NCBI RefSeq assembly: GCF_002099425.1
Contig: NW_018344037.1
Span: forward strand, 9,447,001 to 9,511,000
Direction of reading: 5' to 3'
Source: Phascolarctos cinereus
Taxonomy: Eukaryota; Chordata; Mammalia; Diprotodontia; Phascolarctidae
DNA: 64,000 nt
Part shown: in pieces, positions 22,070 through 34,200 of the stretch
How the letters are laid out: the number at the start of each line of letters is the position of its first letter
Numbering within the stretch: the first letter of the stretch is position 1
The notes under the pieces: model-generated
The model's database searches: none
What the model was told of the DNA's origin: nothing
The model's input: only the letters and a program-made list of their open reading frames with translations
Position numbers and translations under genes: made by a program

Positions 22070-22650
22070 GAGGGTGCCTCTAACCAAAGGGAGACCTTTT
22101 CTGTTTTCTCCTGACATTGGGAAGGTATCTGCAGAGCTTGTTATCTATCTACTTTTTGTTCCTCTTCCTTGCCAGTTAACCAATCTATCAGACAATTCCC
22201 TGATGACATTATTTATACTTGTTCTTCAGAGTTTCTCATTGGTTATAGGCTGTAAGCTGCGTCCATTATTCTTTGTGTGAGGCTGACTTCAGTTGCATTG
22301 TATGTCTCACTGCAATGTAACAATACCAGTAAAATGTTGGTATTAAAAAAAAATGGGCCTTTGATTTCATGGGAAGTTTTGTTTTCAGGAAATTGCTAAG
22401 TTCCTTTAATGGCCCCATCATTCCATGGATTTAATGATGTTTGATTTTTTTTTACAAGGTTGATGTGGTATTTTTAATTTATTTATCAAATTAAATATTT
22501 ACAAAAATCTTACTCTGATCGCCCACCTTGATGTGGAAGTAACCTTGCTTTAATTCTATCCATACTAGCTGAGCATAAGCAAACATCTCACCAACCTGGA
22601 AAAGCTTCAGTATGGACCTTAAAGCAGGCAATAAGTATTCTGTACAAAAA
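22070..22650. other. No gene seen, unassigned DNA
   Basis: No repeat is assigned with confidence. The plus frame of 68 codons at 22074-22280 has no motif. Confidence 0.4.
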
Positions 22651-22654
22651 GCTG

Positions 22655-23440
22655 TTTAGTCAGTCAGTCAATGGATAGACATCTATTAAGAGCAAACTTT
22701 GTAGGAGTCACTGCATTAAATGCTGGACATACAAATAAGAAAAAATAAAGAAAGTCTCTGAGTTCAAGGAGGTTACAATCTAATAGAGAAAGACACAGAA
22801 AAGGAAATTTAAAAAGGGAGGGAGGGCCAGGAAAGAAAATATCCAGGCAGAGGCATAGTGGAGTCTTGTTAAAGGAGCACACTTAGGGAGAAATGAAGAG
22901 TTGGCTGGCCAGGCAGCCCTCTTTAAATGGCAGTTTTAGGAGGAATTCTTTGCATTGTCCTCCAGACTTCTAGAGGGGCAGAGGGAATTGAGGGGATTGA
23001 TAAGTTATGAGAACCAAAACTAATACAATCTTACAGGATGAATTTAGTGGTGAAAGAGTTTACTTGGGTGTGTGATGATGGAGGAGTGCAAGTCACAAGA
23101 GTATAGCTGGTAGGAAGTCAAGTCTAGATTTTGTTTGAAGAGAATCATTGCTAGAAAACTGGCTTTTAAACTTTGAAAACTTTAGACCATAGAACCTCAT
23201 GTTGACCATAATCTTAAGAAAGAAGTGCTATATATTTTATCAGGAAGATGAAATAAGATCCCTGTACTTTTGAAGTATCGTTATAGGCAGTCAGTGGGGA
23301 GAGACTTATGTCTGGGAGACAACCCAGTATGCTTTTGCAATGGTCCGGACCTGAGGTGATGTCAGTGTCACAGGAGAAAAGGAGGTTTACTGGAAAGATG
23401 CTACAAAGCTAAAATCAACAGATCTTGGCAACTGGGAGGA
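22655..23440 (-). mobile_element. L2 LINE 3' half, antisense, with an unmatched middle
   Basis: The antisense terminus ('GTCACTGCATTAAATGCTGG', 'GAGTTCAAGGAGGTTACAAT') is at 22655-22860. The RT-region segment ('AACCCAGTATGCTTTTGCAA', 'TGGTCCGGACCTGAGGTGAT', 'GATGCTACAAAGCTAAAATC') is at 23280-23430. The interval between is poorly matched, so it may hold deletions or another insertion. Confidence 0.65.
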
Positions 23441-25160
23441 TCATTGTATCCTTCATAGTAATAGGGAAGTTTGGAAGGAAATCTTTAGGGGAAAGATAGA
23501 TTCGGTTTTAAGTATGTTGAGTTTAACAGGTCTATAGAATATACAGTTTGAGCTATTTTAGAATATTAAATAGTCATGATTTTGAAAAATTAAATGGAGA
23601 AAAAACATAGCTAGATAGACATGAACATGGATCATTAGATATTACTATTAATTATCTTACAAGTGGAAAATAACATAAAATCTTCATTAGCCTTGTAGTT
23701 GAATGTTAAAGTCTTTATTTTTTAACATATGGATATTTATCCTAAAAAGGACACACTAAATTATAATTAATCATGCTTAACTCCATGGTAAATTTAGCAG
23801 TAACATAATTAAATTTTTTCGCACTTGGGCTGAGTTCTAAGATTAATGCCTACTTTTTTCATGAAACACTTTATACTTTTTCCCTGAGCCTTCAACTCCC
23901 TCTGAAACCTCTGTCCTCTCTTTCCCAGTTCAGTACCCTCAGCTTCAGACATTATTAAAGAACAAAGAACAGGTTTAATGAATTGCCTGACAAAAGTTGG
24001 TAGACTCCCTAAAGTAATGTCTGATTAGTCAGAGTATCTTCGTCTACCCGGTTTTTCTTCTCTCAAAGTACCATGTGAACTCTTCCCATTCCTCGTGTAT
24101 GCTGGAAGATATTCCTGGTATACAACCGATTGCCAAATGTGATATGGTGCCTCCAGGAGCTATAGTCAGCATGGTTTGGGGATTAAGATAGGGAGCGATT
24201 TTCTACTCTTTCAAGAATATCAGGTGTGTTGTAGAAAGATAATGTATGTGACCAGGATCATTACCCTTAAACACAATGATACAAATTGGTAGGGAAGCTG
24301 TAGTAATAGGAGAATGCTGGACTACTAGGGCATGAACTGGGAGAGTTTCTCAGCTGTACCCTAGGATACTGCTCTACTTATTGGTTACTGGTTCATAGAT
24401 TGGTAAGCATTTGTGAATTTTGCTTCCTAATCCATTATATTTGACTAATAGATTTGAGTCTTGTGACTAGTGTAACAGGATAGTTTATAGAAACATAAAT
24501 GTGGGTTTGAAAATCTTTATGGACTCATTTATTACATGCATTCTCCAGTCTTTCAGTCTGACACATATTCGATAGTCAGAACAGGTAGCAGGGCAAATAT
24601 ATCTCCAATGAAAAATGAAGTATTGTATGGAATCATCATTTCCAGGCTCCATAATGTGATACATAAATAATTTATGTACACCCTCCTGCTTTTGTTTACT
24701 TACTTATTAGTATAAAAGTCTTTGGCTTATGATTTAGTGGAATTTGATATAGTTCTAGATCTGGTAACTCCATTCAAAAACAAACAAGTTCATGTATTTC
24801 CTTTGAGAAATTAAAATCTTAACACTGGGAAAGGGATTAGATATTGTTACCTGCTAAGTACCTTAGAGTATAAAAATAAAATTACTTTGAATTTGTTAAC
24901 ATGGAAGTGTTGAGTGATAATTGTAAAGACTCTGAAAGGTCAATTTTCAAGATGTCTGAAGTAGGGAAAGAGTACAAAAAAATGAAAAAAATATAGTGTT
25001 GTTAAACTCTCCTCCCAATGTATCTCCACTCCTATTCCCCCTCCCTCCCCTCCACCCCACACTCTACCCCAATCAGTTGCAGTGAGAGTGCAGCTAAGAT
25101 TAATTATGTACCTTTGGGTGAAATCAGATTGACTTCATTAGTAAGGAAGACAATATGAAA
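23440..25160. other. No gene seen, unassigned DNA
   Basis: About 1.7 kb with no repeat family, open frame of note, RNA gene or promoter signal recognised. Confidence 0.45.
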
Positions 25161-25164
25161 AACA

Positions 25165-25795
25165 CTTGGGATGTTAGCTGCCCTCTCTCTCCCTCAACTC
25201 TTCTATGAATCAATTGTCAAATTTTGTGGCTTCTTCCTCTACAGCATAATTCACATTTGGTCCCTTGTTTATATTCTCATGGCCACCACCTTAGTTCAGG
25301 CCCTTAATGGATCTGACTATTGCAATACTTTCCTAATTGACCTCCAAGTTTCCATCTCTCCCTTTACCATTCCTTCCCACACACTAGTTACAGTGATATT
25401 CATAAAAGACAGGTCTGAACATATTACTATCTTACTCCAGAAGAATCTGGGACTCCCTGTTGCTAATCAGATAAATATACAAACTCCTCTGATGTTTGAA
25501 GCTTCCACAATCAAACTACAACCTGTCTTCCTAGCCTGCCCCCTTATGCCCCCTCATACACTACATTTCAGCAAAACTGCCCTTCTTGTACTCCCTGACA
25601 CAGAACACTCTATTTCTTGTTTCTGTTCTGTTTCACAGGCTACCTTCCATGCCTAGAATGCTCTTCAAATCTACCCCTTTGAAAGTTTAGATCTCTTCAA
25701 GGGTCAATTCAAATGGGAACTCTATTCAAGCAACTTTAATTTTTGTCTCTATATCACCTATACCTAACACAGTTTTAGGACAACTAAAAGGCACT
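25165..25795 (+). mobile_element. L2 LINE 3' part with a 161-codon chance frame
   Basis: 'ACCACCTTAGTTCAGGCCCT', 'GGATCTGACTATTGCAATAC', 'GACAGGTCTGAACATATTAC' and 'CTACCTTCCATGCCTAGAAT' are successive sense L2 segments. The open frame at 25171-25656 spans this DNA but runs in the L2 3' region past the reverse transcriptase core and shows no protein motif, so I do not call a gene. Confidence 0.8.
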
Positions 25796-25857
25796 TAATG
25801 ACCTACTTATGGAATTGAACTTAGTTGAATTGGCTGAAATTTCATATATATCAGTGT

Positions 25858-25940
25858 TAACACACACATACACACACACACACATATATGTATATATGTA
25901 TGTATGTATATGTATGTGTATGTATGTATATGTATATACC
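25858..25940. repeat. (CA)n(TATG)n microsatellite
   Basis: A CA tract followed by TATG/TATA units, located between the L2 and the HAL1-like element. Confidence 0.95.
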
Positions 25941-25959
25941 AAAAGAGTTAATAAAATAA

Positions 25960-28620
25960 GAGGATTGGGTAGAGTAAAAGCAGTGACTTGCTTAAGCTCT
26001 CCCCCAAACCTATCCAAATACCTGTAAAAAATGGCTCTAAACAGATTGTAAAGCAGCAGAACCCACAAAAAAGGCAGAGTGAAACAAATTTCCTGCCTGG
26101 GTGGTTGATCAGAAAGGTATATCGCGCTGGCCTGTGAGAGGAATGCAGTTTGGTGTGGGCCCATAGGCCTCAATGAACCTGGAATAGGCCTCAGAGGACT
26201 GAATCATGGGCAGCTGTGGCAGTTTCCAGACTTCTCAACCATGACCACCAAAGACAACTTACAAGGTCTGTAGGAAAAGTCTGTGTCTGAGGTGAGAGAG
26301 CAGCCTGGGACCCCAGCCTCAGGATCCCAGTCTGCAAGCCTGGCCTCAGGGAAGAGTGAGGGGGAATTGATTGGCTGATCAGAAGGGGATTGCAGGGATC
26401 CCTTTGCTGGTGCAGGATTCTCTTGCTTTGCCCATGCTTGGATCTGGGTCACAGTTCTGGGTGGTGGTCCTGGGGTGAGGAGGAGTGCTGGCCTGGTGGA
26501 GCTTGTAGTAATGGTAAGGAGAAAATCCTCCTCACAGTTCTAAGACAGAAGAGAGTGCTTGTGGTTAGTCATAGACCAGAGCAGGAAAGGAGTAAACACC
26601 TCACCCTTGATCATAGCACCTTGGAAGAACTGAAAATTTACAGGACCCTAGCAGTATCTCTGAAAACAGCTGCACAAAACTCCCGAAGCTTGGGACAGTA
26701 CGTTCTCCACACTGGAAGCAGACTCCTACCTTAACAAAGAGTTTATAACTCCAGTAATTGGCTGGGATCATGAGCAAGCAGCACAAAAAGAGTCAGACCA
26801 TAGAATCTTACTTTGGTGACAAAGAAGATCAAAACATATAACAAGAAGAAGTTAACAAAGTCAAAGCTTCTACATCCAAAGCCTCCAAGAAAAATATGAA
26901 TTGGTCGTAGGCCATGGAAGAACTCAAAAAGGATTTTGAGAAGCAAGAGAAGTAGAGGAAAAACAGAGAGTGATGGAAGAAAATCATGAAAAACAAGTCA
27001 ACACCTTGCTAAAGGAGACCCAAAAAAATACTGAAGAAAATAACACCTTAAAAAAACAGCCTACCCCAAATGGCAAAAGAGGTCCAAAAAGGCAATGAGG
27101 AGAAGAATGCCTTAAAAAGCAGAATTGGCCAGATGGAAAAGGAAGTACAAAAGATCACTAAAGAAACTGCTTCCTTAAAAATTAGAATGGAGCAAGTGGA
27201 AGCTAGTGACTTTATGAGAAATCAAAATACAGTAAAATAAAACCAAAAGAATGAAAAAATAGAAAACAATGTGAAATATCTCATTGGAAAAACAACTGAC
27301 CTGGAAAATAGATCCAGGAGAGAGAATTTAAAAATTATTAGACTATCTGAAAGCCATGATCTAAAAAAAGAGTCTAGACATCATCTTTCAAGAAATTATC
27401 AAGGAAAACTGACCTGATATTTTAGAACCAGAGGGCAAAATAGAAATTGAAAAAATCCACCAATCACCTCGTGAAAGAGCTCCCCAAAGGAAAACTCCTA
27501 AGAATATTGTAGCCAAATTCCAGAGTTCCCAGGTCAAGGAGAAAATATTGCAAGCAGCCAGCAAGAAACAATTCAAGTATTGTGGAAACACAATCAGGGT
27601 ACAAGATTTAGCAGCTTCTATATTAAGGGACCACAGGGCTTGGAATATAATATTCTAGAGGTCAAAGGAGATAGGATTACAAGCAAAAATCACCTACCCA
27701 GCAAAACTGAACGTAATCCTTCAGGGCAAAATTGGACATTCAGTGAAATATAGAACTTTCAAGCATTCTTGATGAAAAGACCAGAGCTGAATAGAAAATT
27801 CAACTTTCAGATACAAGAATCAAGAGAAACATGAAGAGGTAAACAGGAAAGAGAAATCATAATAGACTTATTAAGGTTGAACTGTTTACATTCTTCGTGG
27901 AAAGATATTTGTAACTCATGAGTCTTTTGTCAGTATTAGAGTAATGTAGTTGGAAGGAAAAATTATATGTATGTATGTATATATATATGTGTGTGTGTGT
28001 GTATGTATATATACACATAGATACATAGAGGGCACAGAGTGAGTTGAAGATGAAGGGATGATATCTGGAGAATAAAATTAAGGGATAAGAAAGGATTCTA
28101 CAGAGAAAAGGAGAAAGGGGGAGGTAGAATGGGGTTAATTATCTCACATAAAACAGACAAGAAAAGGCTTTTACAATGGAGCAAAAATGGGGGAAGGTGA
28201 GAGGGAATGAGTGAATCTTACTCTCATCAGATTTGGCTTAAGGAGAGAATAACATACACACTCAATTGGGTATGGAAATCTAACTTACCCTGCAGAAAAT
28301 AGGGTGAGAAGGGAACAAGAGAGCAGGAGGATGATAGAGAGGAGGGCAGATTGGAGGAGGGATAATCAGAAGCAAACATTTCTAAGGAGGGACAGGGTCA
28401 AAAGAGAGAATAAAATAAATGGGCAGGATAGGATTAAGGGAATTATAGTTTTTCACAACATGACTACTGTGGAAGTGTTTTGCATGACTGCACATGTATA
28501 ACCTGTATCAAGTTGCTTGCCTTCTTGATGAGGGTGGGTGGGGAGGGAGGAAGGGAGAAAATTTGGAACCCAAAGTTTTAAAAACAAATGTTAAAAATGT
28601 TTCCACATGCAACTAGAAAA
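25960..28620 (+). mobile_element. HAL1-like element: L1 5'UTR + ORF1 + 3' end, no ORF2
   Basis: This copy has L1-type ends but no ORF2. The 5'UTR (25960-26769) includes 'AAGCAGCAGAACCCACAAAA', typical of marsupial L1. ORF1 begins at ATG 26770 (MSKQHKKSQTIESYFGDKED). A coiled-coil-rich part follows, with 'MEKEVQKITKETASLK' near 27135-27180. Next is the RRM-like 'DLENRSRRENLKIIRLSE' (27300-27350) and the C-terminal domain, with 'ITYPAKLN' near 27690. About ten stops or frameshifts show it is dead. A G/A-rich inter-ORF segment (27835-28450) is followed directly by the L1 tail at 28450-28620. That tail contains 'TTTTGCATGACTGCACATGT' and a G-rich '(GGGA)' stretch. There is no endonuclease or reverse transcriptase sequence between them. 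This is the organisation of HAL1 (half-L1) families, which depend on L1 proteins supplied in trans. Confidence 0.8.
27960..28025. repeat. (TATG)/(TG) microsatellite inside the HAL1-like element
   Basis: A TATG, TA and TG tract interrupts the inter-ORF part. Confidence 0.9.
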
Positions 28621-28624
28621 TAAG

Positions 28625-28862
28625 ATATACAGGAAATGGGGTATAGAAATCTATCCTGCCCTACAGGAAAATAGAAGGAGAAGGGAATAAGAGAAGGGGT
28701 GGAGAAATAGAAGGGAGTGCAGATTAGGAGAAAGGGTATTCACAATGCATTCCATCTTGGGGTGGGGGAAGGGACAAGATGGGGAGAAATTTTGGAACTC
28801 AAAATCTTGTGGAAGTGAATGTTGAAAAGTAAAAGTAAATAAATTAATTAAAAAAATAAAAT
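28625..28862 (+). mobile_element. Second partial L1/HAL1 3' tail
   Basis: The order of the preceding tail is repeated in shortened form. 'GGGGTATAGAAATCTATCCT' matches 'ggtatggaaatctaacttacc' at 28270. A 'GGTGGGGGAAGGGACAAGAT' region, 'TTTTGGAACTCAAAATCTTG' and an A-rich end with AATAAATTAATT follow. It is either a second, internally deleted insertion or a duplicated tail. Confidence 0.7.
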
Positions 28863-29625
28863 AACAGGATCGATATGTGGATATATGACACCTAAAATGA
28901 TGGGAATTGTAATTTTATTGTGTACTGCGTTCTTCTGATCAAATTTAGTGCACTGTGTTTAATTTTTGGTTAACTATTTTAGGGGGCAAAATGGAAGAAT
29001 GAAGTAAGGGGAGGTGGGTGAGGAGAAATGTGTAAAGTATTTAGGTCTTATAAGAATAGAATCAGGAATATTAAATCCCAGAAAGAGCTAACACTTGAAC
29101 TTTAGCTGTGTTGGGGTCAAGAAGAAAATCAAAAGGTTGAGTGTGAAATCTGATGATTCTGTGGACACAGTTACCTTTATGAAGTAAGACATTTGACAAA
29201 TGCTCTCATGATATGTTTTGGTTTTTTTTGGGGGGAGGAGGGGTAAGATCTGTGGACTCTATGATAATACATGGATTTGAGACTGGCTGGCTGATCTATA
29301 TCCAAAGAGAGTTTAATATCAGTCTGGGAGGTCTCAGGTGCACTGAGAGATGTCTTTGTCCTTGGCCTATTCCAAATTTTTACCAAGGGGTTGGATGAAA
29401 GCAGGAAGTTAAGAGAAATAGCTAATACAACATATCAGCTCTTTAGAATTCAGTCTCTATTAGGCTGGAACAACAGAACACAAAATTGAAGATGGGTAAA
29501 TGGGACATCCATTTGCTTTAAAAATGTAATGCTGGAAATGACCTAAAGTCAGAATTTTGACAAATGTATTTTCTGTTTTCTCCCTACTCTCATTGAGTTA
29601 GCTACCTTATCAGCTCCTATGGGTT
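28862..29625. other. No gene seen, unassigned DNA
   Basis: No repeat or exon recognised. A short poly-T/G-rich run is at 29220-29245. Confidence 0.45.
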
Positions 29626-29629
29626 CAGT

Positions 29630-29830
29630 CACTTGATAAATATTTATTAAATGCATAATATAGACCCATACTCTGTTGAGTGCTGAGGAAACAAAGAAAA
29701 AAGAAAAAAAAGAAAACATTGTCCCTGCCCTCTAGAAGCTCACATTCTAATGTGGTTGACAACATGTAAACAACTACTATACAAGAAAAAATTTGCAGTC
29801 TATGTTTTAAGTATGAGCCTGTTAGGAAAA
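29630..29830 (-). mobile_element. L2 3' end, antisense
   Basis: 'TGATAAATATTTATTAAATG', 'CATTGTCCCTGCCCTCTAGA' and 'AGCTCACATTCTAATGTGGT' give an inverted L2 terminus with an internal A-rich run. Confidence 0.85.
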
Positions 29831-30007
29831 AAAAAAATTTCCTGAATCTAAGCATTTCTGCTTAGAAAGACCCAGCGATGGTCAGAATTACCCTATATCC
29901 TGACAACCTTTCTCAGACAAGCCATGTTGGGGAAATAATTTATGATAGTCTCAAAATAATAGTCAGAATATGAGATAAAATAGGTGTAAAATTCAGGGTA
30001 AAGTTTA

Positions 30008-30185
30008 GTTAACAGTTGGTGCATAGAGTACCAGTGCTGGAGTCAGGAGGACCTGAGTTCACATCCAGACTCAGACACTTGATACTTACTAGCTCTGTGA
30101 TCCTAGGCACAGCACTTAAGCCCACTGCCTAGCAAAAAAACAAAAATGAAAACAAACAAAAAACCAAACCAAAACAACAACAAGT
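30008..30185 (+). mobile_element. tRNA-derived SINE (SINE1/WSINE1-like)
   Basis: 'CAGTGCTGGAGTCAGGAGGA', 'CCTGAGTTCACATCCAGACT', 'CAGACACTTGATACTTACTA' and 'GCTCTGTGATCCTAGGCACA' form a full body with a long A-rich (AAAC)n tail. The head is slightly degraded ('TTGGTGCATAGAGT'). No clear target duplication. Confidence 0.9.
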
Positions 30186-30885
30186 ATCAAAGTCACTGAA
30201 GTTTCCGTCTACAAATCATTTCCCTAAAATTGTTCAAACCTTCTTTAACTACTCTCTTTAAATTTTCTCTTTTCTAGTTGGTCATAAGTGAACTTAATAC
30301 ATACTTCCATTAAGTGAAATAATCAAACACTCTTTTTTTCTTTTTCTCTACTAATCATTGCAATAGGAAATGGCATTAACTACATTGTTGTATTTCTCAT
30401 TCTATAGCTGGTTGCCAGCCATCATCAATTTATTGAGACTTTAGCTTTCAATCTTAACTTTTTATATCCTTTCCTAAAAGAAAATGGTTAGGCTTTAGAC
30501 TAGGATAATTAAAAAAAATGTTTTCTTAATATTTTTAAAAGAAGGAGGTGAGGCTTAGCCTGTTTTGATACTATGTAGTTATGTATTTCATGTATCAAAT
30601 TAATTGCCAAATTTTGTTGCTTCTGTCACAACAAATTCTTTCATATACATTCCTTTTTTAAAAAAATTTTTTTACTCCCACAGTTGCCACTGCTCTGGTG
30701 CTATATCCCTTCATTTTATCAACACAAGCTAAAGTCACATACAATAATCTTTTCTCGCTAAACTGTTCTTTCTTTCTTCAGATATTTTATGTGCAGTACC
30801 AGGTAGAAGCATCATCAAGCAAACAAAATGTTCCCAGTAAAAGTTGAACCTACCCTTTGTAATTGTATTCTCAACTACAGAAAGT
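30185..30885. other. No gene seen, unassigned DNA
   Basis: A/T-rich, with no repeat family or exon recognised. Confidence 0.45.
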
Positions 30886-30887
30886 CA

Positions 30888-31060
30888 TGTAATCAGTAGG
30901 ACATTGATATCTGAGTCAGGAAGACCTGAGTTCAGATCTCATCCCTGGGGAAGTTCCTTAACTTCTCTATGTCTCAGTTTCTTCATGTGTAAAATGTTTG
31001 CACTTGATAGTGTCTAAATTCTCTTCCAGCTCTACATCTATGAACTTGAGATCTGATGAA
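30888..31060 (+). mobile_element. MIR/CORE-SINE
   Basis: 'TCTGAGTCAGGAAGACCTGA', 'GTTCAGATCTCATCCCTGGG', 'CTCAGTTTCTTCATGTGTAA' and 'CCAGCTCTACATCTATGAAC' in sense order. Confidence 0.8.
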
Positions 31061-31234
31061 AAATATGTTAAAAAGCAATTGAACAGTAGTCAATGAAATG
31101 TTCTTTAAATCTGATCAAACTTGCCTGTTTTAAGTGTGTTTATTTGTTAGTGTATGTTTATAGAAATCGAGTTAAAGTAGGAAGAATATTTGATTTTTTT
31201 ATTTAGTAGCCTTAGATTTGAACCCTGCCTCACC

Positions 31235-34200
31235 AACATTTTAATAATATTTTATTTTTGTTTCCAATTACATGTCAAGACAACTTTAGCATTCATTCTT
31301 TACTAGATTTTGAGTCCCAAATTTTTCTCCCTTCCCACCCCTCTTCCTAAAATGGTAAGCCATTTGACATGGGTTATATATGTGCTATCGTGTAAAATAT
31401 ATTTCCATATTAGTCACAGTTGTGAAAGAAAAACAGCTAAAAAAACACACACAAAAAGAATAAAGTAAGTGAAAAAAGTATGCTTTGATCTGCATTCAAA
31501 GTCTATCAGTTCTTTATCTGGATGTGGATAGCATTTTCCTTCATGAGTCCATTGTACTTGTCTTGGGTCATTGTGTTGCTGAGATGAGCTGAATCATTCA
31601 TAGTTGAACATCACACAACATTGCTGGTACTGTGTACTGATAATGTTTTCCTGGTTCTGAACATGTCACTTTATATCAGTTCATACAAGTCTTTCAAGGT
31701 TTTTCTGAAATCTGCCTGTTTATCATTTCTTATTGCAAAATAGAATTCCATTATATTCATATACCACAACTTGTTCAGCCATTTCCCAATTGGTGGGCAT
31801 CACTTCAATTTCTAATATTTTGCCGACATGAAAAAGGCTTCTATAAATATATTTACAGAGGTAGGTTCTTTTTACTTTTTTATGATCTCTTTGGGATACC
31901 CATTCTTTTATCAGAGTCACTTGCTGTAAAGATTGTTTCCCAAATATCTGCTTTCCTACTAATCTTGGTTGTATTGATTTTGTTTGTGCAGAAGTTTTTT
32001 TTTTTTATTTAATATAATCAATTATCTATTTTACCTTTCTTAGTGCTCTCTCTTGTTTGATCATGACCTGTAACTCACTAAACTTCTCCTTTAAGAATCA
32101 GGGTGCTATGCCACTTGGTGCATATATGTTTAGTATTAATATTACATCATTGTTTATGGTACACTTTAGCAAGACACAGTTTCCTACCTTATCTCTTTTA
32201 ATTTGGTCTATTTTTCGTTTTGCTTTGTCTGATATCAGGATTGCTACCTCTGATTTTTTTTTTTTACCTCAGCTGGAAACATAATAGATTCTGGTCCAGC
32301 CCCTTACCTTTACTGTATGTGTATTTTCTCTGCTTCAAGTGTGCTTCTTGGAAAAAACACATTGTAGATTTCTGGTTTTTGATGTGATCTGCTATTAGCT
32401 TCTGTTTTATGGGAGAGTTCATACCATTCACATTCATAGTTATTAACTGTGTATATCCTTCCATCCTATCTTTCCTCCTGTTTGTCCTCTCTCTCCTTCC
32501 ACCCATTCTTTCCTTGATATTATATTGCTTCTCTCCTCCCTGATCTGCCTTCTCTTCTGTAAGTTTGTCCCACCCCACCCCCTCCTTTTGCTTTATATCC
32601 TCTCCTCCAACTTTCCTGTTGGGTAAGATAAATTTCTATATTCTACTGATTGTATATATCATTCCCTCTTTGAGCCAATACTATGAGACCAAGGTTCAAA
32701 CTATGCCTATTGCCCACCCTCCTGTCTTCCCTTCCATTGTAATAGGTTTTTTTGCACCTCTTCATGTGAAATAATTTACACCATTCTACCTCTCCCTTCC
32801 TTCTGCACCCAGTGTACTCTTCTTTCTCATCGCTTAATTATTTTTTATGTCATTCCCTCAAATTCACCTTGTACTTCTACTTTCTGTCTGTGTATATTCC
32901 TTCTAGCTGAACTATTAGTGATGCAGTTTTTTTAAGTATTACATGTAACATCTTCCCATGCAGGGATGGAAATAGATTGATTCCATTGAATCCCTTATGT
33001 TTTCTTTTCCCTTTTTGCCTTTTTTAGGCTTCTCTTGGGTCTTGATATTACAGATCAAATTTTTTGTTCAATTTTGGTTCTTTCCTTATGAAAGCTTGAA
33101 ATTCTTCTATTTCATTGAATGACCTTTCCCCCCTTTGATACGTTATGCTTAATTTCATCAGGGAGGGATTTCTTGGTTATAGTCCTAGCTCCTTTGCCTT
33201 CAAGAATATCATGTTCCATGGCCTCCAGTCCTTTAATGTTGCAGCTGCGAAATTCTGTGTAATCATGCTTGTGGGTCCCTGATATCTGAACTGTATTTTG
33301 CTGGCCATTTGCAGTTCCTTGGAAGTTTTCTTTTGGGATCTCTTTCTTGATGGGTGGATTCTTTCACTGCCTATTTTGCCCTCTGGTTTCAGGACACCAG
33401 GGCAGTTTTCCTTGATAATTTCTTGAAAGATGCTGTCTAGGTATTTCTTTGGATTATAGCTTCCAGGCAGTCTAATAATTCTGACATAGTCTCTCCTGGA
33501 TCTATTTTCCAGATCAGCTGTTTTTTGCATGAGGCATTTTACTTTTTCTTCTATTTTTCTTCACTCTTTTGAATTTGTTTGATTATTGATGCTGTAGAGT
33601 CATTAGCATCCACTTGCCCACTTCTAACTTTTAAAGAATTGTTTTCCTCAGTTAGCTTTTGTACTTCACTTTCCATTTGGCTAATTATACTTTTTAAGGG
33701 GTTGTTTTCTTCAGTGGATTTTCGTATCTACCTTTTCACTTGGCCAATTCTACTTTTAAGTAGTTTTTCCAAGCTATTAACTCTTTTTTCATAATTCTCT
33801 GGCATCACTTTCATCTCTTTTTCCATTTTTTCTTCTACCTCTCTTATATGATTTTAAGCTCCTTTTTAAGCTCTTCCATAAGTTATTTCTGGGCTTGAGG
33901 TCACTTCCCTTTTTTCTTTGGGGTTTTTCCCATAGGTGTTTTGATATTGTGGTCCTCTACTGAGTTTGTGTCTTACTCTTCCCTGTCATGATAATAATTT
34001 TCTATGATCAGATTATTTTTTGTTGCCTTTTGTTGGCTTTTGTTCATCTTTTTCACCTTTTCCCTTTGTATAAAATTTGAGCTTCACTCCCGGAGTGGAA
34101 AGGCACTGTCTCACACATCTTCTGCCAGGGGCTGTAGTCCCTGGCTGTTTACTGATGTTGCACTGAGGCCTATGAGGAACCCTCTTGTCTGGTGCTGCAC

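Noticed and set aside
22070-22350. Possible LTR fragment of an endogenous retrovirus
   Set aside because: No TG...CA ends, polyadenylation layout or internal viral sequence could be supported, so it was left unassigned.
25171-25656. 161-codon plus-strand frame as a gene
   Set aside because: It lies within a recognisable L2 3' part and the translation has no protein family features.
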